64,000 nucleotides of DNA from Bugulina stolonifera (GCA_935421135.1 OW285196.1:1240001-1304000); one strand, 5' to 3'; counted from the stretch's first letter, positions 13,010-26,307 are shown. Notes: a model not told the origin generated them from the letters alone. Program-made: numbers and translations.

Positions 13010-15825
13010 AACTAACACATGTGAAAGAACTCTAATGTGGTTAAGTTGACTTGAAGTCAGGCAAACTAAATTGTCGGAATGCCAATTTACTCGTACATCA
13101 TCTGTTTCTCTACTTAGTAAAAGGGGCAAATGTTACTCTTCTTTTGGTGGCAATTTGTTTAATAAATAATCGCTTAGTATAATTATTTACAAATCATAGT
13201 TTTATGCTGAACTAAATGCTGACGTTTATTTATTTCAGATTTTCTGAGTACACCTATATCAAACATAGTAACTTCAGGAAGGCACTTCTGGAGGCAACGG
13301 AGGTTACTGATGATTTCCTAGCTAAAGCAAATTCAATCAGAGGATTAGTATCTTCCCTCTACTATCTCGATGCTTATGGGGGGTTCCCCAATCGTTGGAG
13401 GATTTTGTAAGTTTCTTTGTTCACAATTTTGAAGTATTGCAGGAATATAAAGAACAGCAAATCACAGGTAGTCTATCAGCTGAAACTTTTGCAGAGATAT
13501 AGACTGCCTCTCCTATCCTTTTTTAACTTCCTGTCTACAAGCTCAGAAGAAGACAGAGTAGCAATGATGTCTGTAGTGGATGAGCTATTAGTGATCGGAC
13601 AGAATATTCAACAACCAATTCATCATCTAAATGTTGCCACCCATGGTTCCTCACTATCGTCATTCTTTCTATGCTTCCCACGGCTAGTTGAACGGGGCAT
13701 GTATCAGATGGACAAGACCAAGACGAAATGCTCGAAAAAAGTCATTATTTCTGCTTCCAGGAATATGCCTTCTCCATTGCTCCCATGGTATGATAAATAT
13801 CATTCCTCTATCAATAAGCTGTTTCTTAATACTGCTGGTCAGCATGGCAAACATAGGTATTTGGAAGTTGTCCACTCATGCTTATACTTCGTGCTTTTAG
13901 CCATTGAACAAAGAAATATAAGTGTGCAAATACATACATATTTCATGAATATACTATGTATGTGCATAAAAGCTGTCTGCCATATAATCCTATCAATGTA
14001 GGTATGTAGTTTATAATTATGGCTGACTACAATCATGTAAATAGTTTCCATGCACAGAATAACTGTTATACTTTGTGTTAACAGAGCTAGGCATCTCTTT
14101 ATTTGAGGAACTTTATGTAATGTTACCATTTTAGGAGTATGCCTGGGTTATGAGTTGATGGAAACTGGGGAATCACCAAATATTCTTTTTACTATACTTT
14201 GCGCCAGGTTTGAGAAAGGTAAGGCAGTACATTTGTCAATCTCAAAGAAAGGTTACCATTGTAGCCTACATGACTGTATAACAGCAATTAGAAATCAATT
14301 TAACAAATCATGATCAGAATTTTTCGACTTGAAGTTTTCAACCTGTTTTAATGATTTAGTAATCTCAAGATATTGACAAAGGTAACACCTCTGAGCGGAG
14401 GATCTAACTTAAAACTAATAGCAGGTTTTCACTATCCTGTCTCTAAGAAATATCTGACCTTACTACTTTTATCCAACCCCATTGACCTTGTTATTCTCAT
14501 GTAACCATGAAACCTGTAAATATAACAATTATGTAATTCTCCAAAATTGAATACACATGCATACATGCATGTGTATTCATATATGTTATGTGGGTAATGT
14601 TCGGAGTTGTGTAATGACATCCAGATAACTGTGGTTTTATTTCGTTTTACATGTATGTAACGAATTTTTAGGGTTATTTTCATGAATGTTGAATGAAGTC
14701 TCTGGCTGCTCAATGGCAAATCCTAAAAGACTCTTGCATAATATAGAAAAATAGCTAAACCCCCCAACATCCAGGGACATATTTTGCCAAATCCACACTA
14801 TTATTTTATGAAAATATGAAGCCATGCCATTTATGATGACAAACCATTAAATTTAGTCTTTTATACGAGGGAAAGTGCAGTGAGTAATATTAACAATGAC
14901 AGTCTGCAATGTACCATCTCTCAGCTTTGATTTAGCCAACAATCTCTAAATCTCTAAATGTACGCTGTACTCCTATAAAAGACCCAATGAATATAGCATA
15001 TTAATTATACAACCGACCGTGCCTATACCTGTTTATAATACACCTACACGGAGCTAGTTAACATCAGTATAATTATATATTATGTCTTCAATGACTATTG
15101 TAGCTCCTTCGGTAGTTGTATATGATAATGCTTGCAGCCTCCATCGCTACTGATTGAACAGAGACCCTGGCTTCTTCTGTAAGACCAAGTTCTTTGTTGA
15201 CCGATTACATGGGTGGAACCACACAGGTGAGAAATTTTGTTGTATTAGCATGCTATGAATATTTTAACAATACAAGCATTTTATTCCATATATAACGCAA
15301 ATAAACACATAAAATCCTCAGAAACGTAGCTATGCATGCTTTGGTGTGGGATATTAAGCGTTGACATAGTATTCTAACTAATATTTTTCAACAATTATTT
15401 GACGTGTGTATTAGAGTGAATTTATTTTGTGTTAGACACTACCCTCCAGATTCTTAAAGTCATATTTTTGATCAGCATTATTTTGTCTGCTCTAATCTCA
15501 AGCAGTCAAATGTTTATACGTTCGTTTTAGGCTGCTCCCGGAGTTATAACATCCGGCTATACCATTACCACTATGACCTCAACAAGAGCAAAGAAATTCT
15601 GCTCTTAGACGGTTAAAATCAATGCTTTGCTAAATGATTGAAGCTAATTTTCATTCTCACCTAAAATGATTTATATCTTGTTATTGCTATTGTTGTTTCT
15701 AAACTTGAGGATAATTACAATAATGTTCTCCAGAGCATTTATAATCAAGACACCAAACAACATACATGTACATGTACCTAGTTAAGAAGTGAATAATTGT
15801 TTATTTTGTAGCCACTGGTGATTAA

Positions 15826-16577
15826 AGGTGGACTGTACTGAAAATTTCAGAATGTTTGTCACCAAATTAACTATGTTAGTATTACTTGATGCCTATACAA
15901 ACATATCTAAACTGTTTTAGTAGTAGCTAATAGATGCTAAACTGCAAAAAAGTAACCCCAAAATTTCTAAAATAACCATAGTGATGTCAGCATTAAGAGT
16001 TATCTCCACCTAGTTTTATGTCAATTCTCAAAATTTCTTCTTTGATTATCTCAACTCTGACACACTATATAGAAGCAATATTGCGTTCTCACAACTGTTT
16101 TATAAGAAATACGGTGTTCTTTCAATAAAACAGATGCTAGCAATTATTAGTACTACGTTCTACATGTTCAACACACCAGTCTACTAAGTAGGCATGTTAT
16201 CCATGAGATAAACAAGTAGCCTATTGACCAATCAAATTGCAAACTCAAAAGTCATTTGATAATTTTTTGCTACAAATTGTACTTTTTATTGTCTAGGAAT
16301 ATTAACTAGCATTTGTTCTACATACCCATTTTTTCGTTTTGTGATATGCCTAGGGCAACAAGGATAAAATCTCAATTAAAATTTTCTGTTTATAATAACA
16401 CAATGCCTGGTCTGGCATTCACTCCCTGCAATGATGTATTTCACTAGTTTTAGCAGAGCTGGGTACCATGATGACATCATAGAGCCCAGCTGGTATTGTG
16501 CTAACTGGTTCAGCTGCTACTAGGCTTTCTAATGGTGCATTCAGTTCATAACCTCAAAATTTCAGTACAGTCCACCT
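15826..16577. mobile_element. 752-bp MITE with TTAA target duplication (piggyBac or Kolobok type)
   Basis: Terminal inverted repeats of about 25 bp start AGGTGGACTGTACTGAAA at both ends; the first 18 bp are identical. TTAA flanks both ends (15822-15825 and 16578-16581). There is no transposase frame inside, so it is non-autonomous. A TTAA target points to the piggyBac or Kolobok superfamily, and I cannot choose between them. Confidence 0.85.
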
Positions 16578-16969
16578 TTAATAGCTAGTTGTCTAGTGTT
16601 ATTATAGGGACTCATGTAAACTAGTGGTAATTTATTTGCAGTTTCACTTATACATGTATGTTGTTTTATTATATGAAATTATAATAATATACAATGTATG
16701 CCTACCTATAAACCAGTCTTGGACCCTGATTCATATGGAGGGTTGTGTAATGATTATTTTGCAGTAATTATTATATGCTGTTAATAATATTTTTTCTATT
16801 TTGTAGACAATTTATCAAAATTCTTGATAGCATTTATTTGTAGTTCTGAAACCTTGACTATTTACAATAGCTTTTTTGTACCTTTATGTCTTGCGAAATA
16901 TTTTTACTGGGAATAGTTTTAGTATAAAAGGAAAAGCATTTTGCTGTTGATTTTGGCTTGTTCTTGGAA

Positions 16970-17000
16970 CTGCAATAAAGACACTTCTATTACTTTATAC
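16970..17000 (+). terminator. Possible polyadenylation signal
   Basis: AATAAA at about 16975, followed by a T-rich stretch. It could serve the KDZ-like gene 1.4 kb upstream, but nothing ties the two together. Confidence 0.25.
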
Positions 17001-20000
17001 AAGCTAGAGTGGTGCTTACAAACTAGAAACCTCTCATCAGGCTTCCCTTGTGAGATCTGACTCCATAGCACATAGGCTAGGTCTACCCATAACATAAAGA
17101 TGTTTGTAGCAGACAGTATGTTTGGACCGACAGATCACCAGATAAAAAACAAGTATTAAGTACTGGTCATACTTATTTATACCTTGCACTCAGTACATGC
17201 AATTGACAAGGTCGATAGACCACTCCCAACCTCTACCCAGGTACACTAAATTGTATTCTATTGTTGTTGGTGATTGACTGTGGTAATGATAAGTGCAGTG
17301 GCAGTAGTATTTGCAGACATGGAACTAAAACGACAGAGTATCTAACCTGTTCTAATTGCAATGTTTATTTTGATATGGATATGCTTGGAAACTTGTGTCT
17401 TCATCTTCCATATTTTCTAGTTTGGTATCTTCTACAATGTATTAGGATTATTAGTTATTCTGCACATATTGTGGAGTTATCTTATTTTCAATCTATTACG
17501 TGCGTTATAATAAAGAGGACAACTCCAACGATATTGCATTACATGTACAGGACATGAGATACCATAATTATACACGTATAATATTATAAGTCAATATACT
17601 GTAATGACTTGTAATAAGCGAAGCCGTTGCATATAGTTATTGTAGTTGTCTCCTCTTATCTATGGACCCAGTAATGTGAAAAGAAAGACAACTCTATAAA
17701 TGTGCTGCAATCCTTCATCTACATAAAAATGACTGTGTATAATTATGCTTGTGCCAATTTCTTGCAATTTTTGTCGATGTAGATGTATGTACATGTACAC
17801 GTATATGCAAGAACACCAGTGTTCATTGTTTTTATAACTACAAGTATTCTGTTGATAATCACCTGAATATCATTAATAAATAATTACAATGAGCAAATAT
17901 TATGATATTATCTTTATATCAACTGCATCTGTAACAGTAACTGAATAACTTGATAACCTGATAACTGGATAAAATATAGGCCAGTTTATTCCTGCTATTG
18001 ATGTCCTGGAAGCGATGGTAAATAACGTCAAAGCAATCCATGCAGTTCAATGTCACAATAAAACTGCTTGCACATACACATACACATATGTGGTAGTGCA
18101 CCAAGTGTAACAGTGGAATTGACTATCATGGGGCTATCACTGCATATTATACACACATGTATTATAGAAGAAACTACATGTACCTATCTCATTGACACAA
18201 TGTTATGTGCAACTCTACACTCCAGTGTATAATTTATGAGCTGTGGACATGAACAGCAATATTGTCAGGATGACAGGTTATTGTCATTGTAGCTACATGT
18301 AATAGTAAGTGACATGTACTTACCATTATGCATATAAGCATACAAGCATTATTGCTTACTAAAATTATATAATTGCACAAATTGTACTATGTACATGTAA
18401 TTTATAATTATGTTTTACAATTCATACCCAGGATCAACTAACCGACTATACATTATTAAAAAGTTATACTACCAAAATTTTAAGTTTTATAACCTCCCAA
18501 TAGCACTTTTTCTCACATTTTCACACATTGTGCCTTACAAAAATGAGCATGATACAGCAGAATTGTTGCGACCTACTCATATCCATGTAGTCACGTATGT
18601 ATATCTGCAATATACATGTATAATTAGAATAATAGTTACATGTACACTACAGAAAAAAAACAGTACTCCTGTTTGCTATCACTACTTGGTACTCCAATAT
18701 ACATTCACATGGCAGTATCCACTATATTTTTGTTTAACGAGTTGCATTCATTGGTTCTTGAATACAAAGTATAACTACTGTGGGTTATGGTAACATAATA
18801 TATTTGGTATTATGTTTATTCACATGGAGGATAATAAATTAAAGCAGTGATGGCCAGTACTGCTATAGTGCAAGAGAAGACAAAACATCGTAATATTGTT
18901 TTAGATTATGCTGAATTTATTCCCTGGTAAGATATAAACCAAAGGTGTAGCATACCCTTTAGTGTTATAAGTTTATACATTTTAGTGTTATGCAGCATAT
19001 TGAGGGTAAGAGTGGGAGTAAGGGGTATTGTTCCTGTATACATGTATACATGTATAATCAACTAATTATATTCACAATATCCAAGATACTCACTACCCTA
19101 CTGCAAGAAATGCTATCTGCACCTATAACTACACAGGTAAAAACAGACCGCAAAATAAACAGATGAGACATCAGCAAAAAATGCTGCTTAATGACCAACA
19201 GAAGAAAATGACTCTCTAGTCAAAAAATGCATGGCGCTGTATACTTACTATTTAAAACAACATTTCGTGTACTGCAGTGTCATTCATCTGTAGATAAATT
19301 GTTTATACAAATAAACTTGCATGTACACATTATCAAGATTTCTCTATATATTTCAGTTTGCTACATATTTACATTGTAGGCCCTACATCAATTCAATTTA
19401 CAAAATTATAAGACTAGACACATATATACAATGTTATGCACAATTATATTATAATTATTCTCTTTACATGCATTATTTGTATTCTCTTTACATGCAGTTG
19501 TAATAGAAATTTACCAAACACAATTGCAAGAGTTTATTACGAAGGGTTTATTCTAAAGGGAGCCACCACACCATCATGTTTTGAAGAAGATAATGCTGCC
19601 AGCAGCTTCTGGGTTGGATAACTACATGTATATTCTCTGTTGCCACTTTGACCGATTCCTTTGTTTGCTAAATTTAAATCGGCATGCATAGTTCCTTAAA
19701 TATATAATATTTTTAAAAATAAATATATTCAAAACTGTTAACCATCCAAGAAATGAACAAAGTATTCAAGAATTAGTGTAATAGCAAATTTGCCATAATA
19801 AAGGCCCATTTTAAAAATGCCAAGACAGACACACCACAATCATTCCCTAAAATCAAGTCATGCTAGTATATTAGCATATAAGCATTATGCACCACACATT
19901 ACATGATTAACTAACTCTTGAATAGTATAAAACAACCTTGAGTAGGAGCTATGCTAGTTGTGGGAGCTTTTATCAATACCTGTGAAAAAATAAATATGTA

Positions 20001-20079
20001 TAATTAAAGTCAATTGACTAATCTAAGGTTCACTAGTCACTGTTTAACATTAGCTATATTAGCTCTTCATCTCACACCA
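17001..20079. other. No gene recognised
   Basis: AT-rich and full of ACATGTA words. One protein-like stretch at about 19505-19621, ending in stop, follows a TAATAG acceptor-like site. It carries CFEEDNAASSFWVG but could not be joined to another exon. Confidence 0.35.
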
Positions 20080-20346
20080 AACATAGGCACACACCAGTGT
20101 ATAACTACTGAGTACCTAGAATTAAATAATGTAGAGTATCGGCAAAGGAATGCTGTAATATGTTACTATGAAAAAGATCAGGTTGTATGGTTTCAGGCAT
20201 CAGCAACATTTCTAGCAATGGCAACCTACATGTATACAGTACACTGTATATTGGTTATCAAACTTACGGTGTAGCTGTGGATGTTCCAATAGTTCTCACA
20301 CTTTCAGCAATGTGTGCAATTTTAGCAACCACAACAAAATTAAAGG
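20080..20346 (+). pseudogene. Possible decayed membrane-protein fragment
   Basis: The frame to the stop at 20272-20274 reads CYYEKDQVVWFQASATFLAM and continues as a hydrophobic segment. A second frame from about 20230 to 20346 continues with another hydrophobic segment, VDVPIVLTLSAMCAILATTT. Two apparent transmembrane stretches separated by a frame change suggest a decayed multi-pass protein. I do not recognise the family, and chance is possible in AT-rich DNA. Confidence 0.25.
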
Positions 20347-20999
20347 TCCTATGAATGGTGCTTCAAGATAAAATTGAAAACATTCTACTGTATTATTGAA
20401 TAATATATTGGTACCTGGCCTTGTGTGTACATATACCTGTAGCTACTGTGGTAAACTAAATGTTTTGCTTATGGCTATATTTACACCTTGCTTATTATAT
20501 ACAATGGCGAAGAAAAACATCATAAGTGCTTCATAAGTATAGTGTGACCAGAAAAAATATTGAACCTATATAACCGCAGCTATAAGGACCAGGAAAATTA
20601 AAAAAATTGCAAAAGTAACCATACACATAAATAAACTCTGTGAAATCATTATACTGAGGTGAGGAGAACAATACATTATATATATATGGCCTACCCACAA
20701 TGTTCAGTAACCATTGATTAGTTACTATACTTGTACCCTAATTCCATGTCATATGCTCTATTATTACCATACTAGTCAACTACTTGTTGCTTAACCTACC
20801 TTTATGCTTTGTTACATTGGACCAAGGCCCCTATTAATAGTTACAATCCATTTAATATACTAAGTACATTGTTAAAATTCAATTCACAAAGAACTTAATA
20901 TACAATTGAATTGACCAGTAAAAACCACAAAACATTAAAATTATGATTAAAGAGCCAAGTTCAGACCAACAACAAGGGAATCAGGTTACAAGTTTTACT

Positions 21000-21240
21000 A
21001 ACACCATTCTTTGGTCTTTTACAATACCTATGTCGATGCTATGTCGTACTTGACCGAAACTTTTGCCGGAAACGCAACTACTATATAAAGCAAGTGCTCT
21101 TCATATGTTAGTTAGTTGTTGCTTGGATTTCAATAAATATTACACATCTCTTATACAGATCTACAGAGCCTTCTTTCTTAGCTAAGCTAGTTCCAGCTCT
21201 AGGTCCTTTCGAACTTAGAAGCCCTAACTTACTACTAAGC
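21000..21240 (+). other. Possible LTR-like or promoter segment
   Basis: TATATAAAG at about 21082 is followed about 50 bp later by AATAAA (21131), an arrangement seen in LTR R regions. No matching second LTR, primer site or polypurine tract was found, so it could be any TATA promoter. Confidence 0.2.
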
Positions 21241-21479
21241 AAGAACAGACAATAGACATTAACTCAGCACGATTTATGGGTCGTACCTACAGGTCACAGC
21301 AATAACTACAAGTCATCACACATACTACTTCAGTCTTTATGTAATGAGGAAGGTCTAGCACCACTCACAGGTCCTTCCCATACTTGTGTCTACCATACAA
21401 TGCACAATACAAACATTGGCAGAAACATCACAATATTCCTACAGTAATCTTTTTATGCAAACCACTAGAATTACAATTT

Positions 21480-22908
21480 CTAGATCAGACAACTGTATGG
21501 CGGCCAGCAGGATTGATGTTTGCTTCGTGAGCTTTTTAAATCTCCTGCAAAGTAATTAATATTATTAGTATATTACCCATACACATTTTGCTAAGCCACG
21601 ACATTCACTTTCTATGTGACAATTATATCTCCAATATGGACTCTAGTATAAAGCTGCATGACATTCTGAAATTTTTACAGGGATTTTTTGAACAGCAATA
21701 CTCCAGCAAATCTTCGCAGTTTGTGATAATATATCTAAGGTGAAAACTGTATTCTCACCACTATGGCCATGGCTATAGATTGACGTCCCTGAAAGAAATT
21801 TGCGCAAATATAATTTTTAAAGATTCTGAAGAGCCTGCCAAGTGACTCATATTTAGCCTCGACTGATACGCCCATAACATGATGTCAGCTACACATGTTC
21901 ACACTCTGACACATAGGAACTCTGACTAAGTGTCTCCGAACACACCCAATTTTCACATTTTCACTTAAAGATCATCATGAGCTGTAGCAGTAACTACATT
22001 TGTACATGTAGATCGCAAAGAAAACACTGTTGCTTCTAACAAAAATCCGTTTAGTAGTGAAACATCTGTACTGTAAACAGTTGAATTACCGACTTGGACC
22101 ACATTGTTAAGGTAAAAGCAGGTAAGTAAACTATTAACAGGTAGATCGGATGTAAATCTGTGTATAGTAACCATCTCCCATGGGCATGTAGAACCGCCAG
22201 TGTTTATTTACTTCCTCTACCAATTCATTCAAGTAAAGTAAAGCAATAAACCAGGTTCTAGGCTATAATCCTGCAAAGCACACAATTTCCAACACTGATC
22301 ACCATAAGATAATATAATAATCAGCATATTAACATTACTTACCTAGTAAATATCAAGTCAGTTTGGAGGCATGACCACCACAAGTGGGTGATATCCTCAA
22401 AATACCAGATACTAGTTTGAATACTCAACAACTGCGAAAGGATGCCACTTGTTCAACCATGATAACTCAGAAAAATGATTACATACCTCAGCCATTACTT
22501 ATCCTGTATTGTTGGTCTGGTCTATAAAATGTCTATTCAAAACAATAGGGCTACAACATGTACATTTATAATAATACATGTATATTCGAAAAAAACTTAC
22601 CTAAAACTGCTCGCCGAAGCAATTTTCGCTTTTCTGCTGCATTCAGCATTATCAGGTCCATTTCATCTATTACAAGGAGAGGATTTTCATCTGCAGAATC
22701 CTCTGTAATAATATTATACTCGTGGCAATGAAATTACTGTTGAGTGAACTTTGCTCATCCTGTAAGTATCAGCATAAAGACATAGTAAATGTATAACAAG
22801 TCTACTCACCAGTATCTGTTTCATATTCCTCTTTCATGGGAATGATACACTTACCAACTGCCTCCTTTATCACTTTGGCTGAGGCTTCGTTCACAAACAT
22901 GGGCAAAC
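21480..22908 (-). CDS. Unknown gene, three 3'-terminal exons
   Basis: Exons in coding order are 22908-22810, 22702-22601 and 21544-21480 (stop TAG at 21482-21480). All boundaries are AG/GT and the phases agree: the first exon starts and ends in phase 1, the second takes up that base and ends in phase 1, and the third continues to a stop. The peptide of about 87 residues starts LPMFVNEASAKVIKEAVGKC, passes through an acidic run (ETDTEDSADE), a segment LVIDEMDLIMLNAAEKRKLL that looks helical, and ends SCWPPYSCLI. I do not recognise a family. The 5' exons lie above 22908 and were not found. Three consistent splice joins make chance unlikely. Confidence 0.6.
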
Positions 22909-25143
22909 CTAAAATTGTATTAAAACTACTGGGAGGGCCAGTTAATAAGTAAAAATGATTTCATTATAAAATTCGACAAAATAGTAACACAGTTGCATAC
23001 CTAACTTTTCAAGAGACAAGAGACTATTCGCAATATTCAAATTAATGAAAATACAAATGTAAACATAGTTCTAGTTCACCATTTCCATTATTGTGCACAA
23101 AAGCACATGGTAACTGCTATGAAAACTCCTCAACCTACAAATGCAACAATAGATTGATGCAATAGCACAGAATTTAAAACCGACTGCAATATTGGCAATG
23201 AGGATAACATAAGCATAAAATTAACTTATTTAAGACGACAATTTATTAAAAGAACTTATTTTTTATACACGTTTCGTTTGAAACGACCTTAATTTTCTTT
23301 CTTTGAAGGTCTTTTTTGTACCTAAACATAAATAAATGAAACCTTGGTAATTGGAGTCTGGTGCCACAAGTCATAACTGATGATTTGATTGGCCTATATT
23401 CAAAGATCTATAATAATTTAAGTAACAGTCTATGTATTAGCAGAATTACCAGTTAACAAACTAGCCTACCAGTTACCAAACACAAAAGATTGTGCATTTT
23501 GATATGATGATGCGGAAGCATGTAGGCCTACACATCTGGATGCATCAATATGCAGGACCCACTCATATTCCACATGGAACTTTTGGAATTTATTCAATGT
23601 CTTAGCGACCATTTTTCAGGCATAGGCCAACATTCAGCCCAGTTTTCAGCCCACTTCTGTCACAGAGTCGAGAGCACCCCACCCTAGCATGAGCCAAAAG
23701 CAATACCCTCACTACCGTGCAAAGAACCGTGCGCCGATGATCTAGGGATGGCCTTTGGGCCTAGGCGGATGGCCACCTTCGAATTTTTATTTGCAATCTA
23801 GGTCGGTCCAAGAGGTAGTGAAAACACCAATAAGCTCAGAAATACTGTTATGATAAATGAAGATTGCATGCACAACCCTTTCCACTATCTTACATGCAGC
23901 AATAACACATGCTTTGTAAGACATTACCTACATGGACTCACACAAAGTTCATTGTCACGTTAGACTACCTAGGGTGTGGAAGTGGCTTGCCTCATATGGG
24001 ACAGTGGGCAACATGAGTTGGAACAGTATTTCATTTATTAGTTCACGAGTTATTAAAAGTTGTGCTGTATAATAATTTAATTTTAAATTTAATAATAAAA
24101 ATATAATTATAATAATAATTATAATTATATTATTATTATAACATAATTATTTATTATTATCTTATGATTATGATATCAATTATAATTGTTGGTTTCTCCA
24201 ACAAACTTTTTGGACTTTCGACCTTCAGTATCATTAGATTACTGAAATAAGAATAGAATTGCCAACGTATATGTATAAAGATTGCAAAGATGGTAAAAGG
24301 ACTTCTCATCTGTAGAGTAGGCTAGTGGAGCGCATGTAATATCGGAAATAACGGAAATGAGTCGTATAAATGAAATATAAGATGCTGCTGCTCGCTGTTT
24401 GATAGGTTGGGAATTCCAAATAATGCTTTTATCTCCCAAAATCTTTCTTCTGCATCTAATTCAGCTTATCTAATAATGTAATATACTTCTTTGTATACTA
24501 AAGATTAGTATACTATTAATATTTTCTCAATTTTTTTGTTTTTAAGAGGAGAAACCGGCGAGTCTGTTAGCGAGTCTGAACGTCAAAATTGATGGGATGA
24601 TATACCTGCCGTTGGATTGGATTCTTGTATCAGGAAATGCACTGGGAGTTTCCTGTGTTAAGATACGTGCCATAGATTATATCGGTTGGTAACGGGTAAC
24701 TACCGAATGTAAATGGTTCAGTTTAACATCACCGATTCCACGTTTCAAGTTCGATTATTTCCTTTATTGATCACGTGGCTGGTGGCTCAGATTCTAGTTT
24801 CTAAAATCTAAATACAGTAGAACCTGCTTAACTCAACCTTGGATAATTCAAAAACTTGGTTAGTTCAAACTGCTAGCCTTGGTTCTTGCTGAGCAGTATA
24901 TAAATGGCTTCCAATAATTCTGGTGAAACTTACCATGTAGACCTACCAACCTAGGGGTGGGGCAATAGAGTGGGTTGCATAATCGTAATGATAATGATAA
25001 AAGGGCAAAAACTTTTTTGACTGGGGCACTCACTCAGAAAGCCTCTAAACTGATTATCATAATCAATATGGTAATGAAAGATATTAGTATCATTATTATA
25101 ATTATATAATTTAATTACCTAATTTATTACCTAATTCAATTAC
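22909..25143. other. No gene recognised; AT-rich block
   Basis: The upstream exons of the 21.5-22.9 kb gene may lie here but could not be placed. 24055-24200 is a simple run of AAT/TTA words. Confidence 0.4.
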
Positions 25144-26222
25144 CAGAGTTGGGTCCAAGTCGACTTGCAAGTCAACAAGTCAAGTCATTTCTAAAATTTT
25201 GGAGGCAAGTCAAGTCCAAGTCAAGTCAGTGCTGCCTCAAGTCAAGTCAAGTCAAGTAATTTCTAAAATTTTGAAGGCAAGTCAAGTCGAAGTCAAGTCA
25301 GTGCTGCCTCAAGTCAAGTCAAGTCAGCTGTCATGCAAGTCACAAGTCAAGTCAAGTCAAAGTCAAGTCAAGTCGAAATGCAAGTCAAGTGGAAGACAAC
25401 TTCAAAAAATTTTACATTTTTCAAAACATCATTTTTTTCTTTTAGTAGGCATTCCAATCCATGAAAAACCTATGCCAAGGTGTAGCAGGGCATGGACATG
25501 TATGTGATGCAATCATGGTAAAGAACTAGTCTATATGAGTAGTATTATTGGCACTACGGTCGAGACTGGTCATATAGTATTATATACTGTATATTGTAAT
25601 GGTGATGCAGTGTTACATAGCATATAAACAGCACATGGTACAGCAAGGAGTGCCCACTGGCCAGTCCTGCAACTTAACTCTAGTAATTATTGCACTGCAC
25701 ATTGTATTCACTACTTACACCACACCTACATTGTATGCTACACTTACACTACTTGCACTGTGTGTACTTGTGACTATGCATTGTCGTTGTGTAGTCTCTC
25801 GTACACACAGCTTAGATAGTGCCTGAATTGTGTATCCTCATAGCTAACCTTGATATACTCTGAGTGCTGCTAGTAGCACTGATCTAGTAAAAATGATAAT
25901 TAGGTAGGTAATTGAGACCTTTTTTCCGTGTTGGCTAAACACTGTACAAAATTTTTATTTGCCAGATTGACGTGGCAAAACCCAAGTCAAAATCACAAGT
26001 CATTCCTGTGTCCAAGCCAAGTCAAGTCAAGTCACATTGATGTGCAAGTCAAAGTCAAGTCAAAATCACAAGTCATTCATGTGTCCAAGTCAAGTCAAGT
26101 CACATTGATGTGCAAGTCAAAGTCAAGTCAAGTCAGCAAGTTGGCAAGTCCAAGTCAAGTCGACTTGTGACTTGACTTGACTTGGCAAGTCAAGTCAAAT
26201 CTATGACTTGGACCCAGCTCTG
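25144..26222 (+). mobile_element. hAT-type non-autonomous element family A, copy 1
   Basis: Ends are CAGAGTTGGGTCC and GGACCCAGCTCTG. Both sides carry the perfect 8-bp duplication TCAATTAC (25136-25143 and 26223-26230), the hAT signature. The subterminal regions are packed with AAGTC/CAAGTC words on one strand, the kind of short repeated motif that hAT transposases can bind. There is no transposase. The frames here are translations of the AAGTC repeats. Confidence 0.92.
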
Positions 26223-26307
26223 TCAATTACTAGCTGCTAGCATGCTTGTGAATTTGGCAGAAAATAAAAATTAAGATTTAATTGTTATAGTACTTGTAAG
26301 CCAATAG

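Larger units (their letters stand above)
8519..15616 (+). pseudogene. Split gene related to KDZ transposases, with an in-frame TGA
   Basis: Phase-matched exons: 8519-8542 (ATG), 8910-9009, 9256-9379, 9502-9544, 10535-10593 (tentative), 11012-11068 (tentative), 11541-11671, 12747-12840, 13239-13406, 13443-13856, 14135-14218, 15104-15226, 15531-15616. The N-terminal part is basic and unrecognised. Exon 11541-11671 has a possible zinc-binding set, CKKCGKN with a later His and Cys. The last three exons are the recognisable ones: VCLGYELMETGESP, then VVVYDNACSLHRY, stop, LNRDPGFF, FVDRLHGWNHTGCSRSYN. This matches the core of metazoan Kyakuja-Dileera-Zisupton transposases. TGA 15151-15153 sits where the family usually has Cys. 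Exon 13443-13856 joins exon 14135 only by changing frame, and the 36-nt intron at 13407-13442 is very short. It is probably a decayed transposase gene. A domesticated gene with a sequencing error is the alternative. Confidence 0.6.

Noticed and set aside
18410..18793. 127-codon frame rich in Tyr, Ile and Leu
   Set aside because: No motif, no splice partner and amino acid content expected of random AT-rich DNA.
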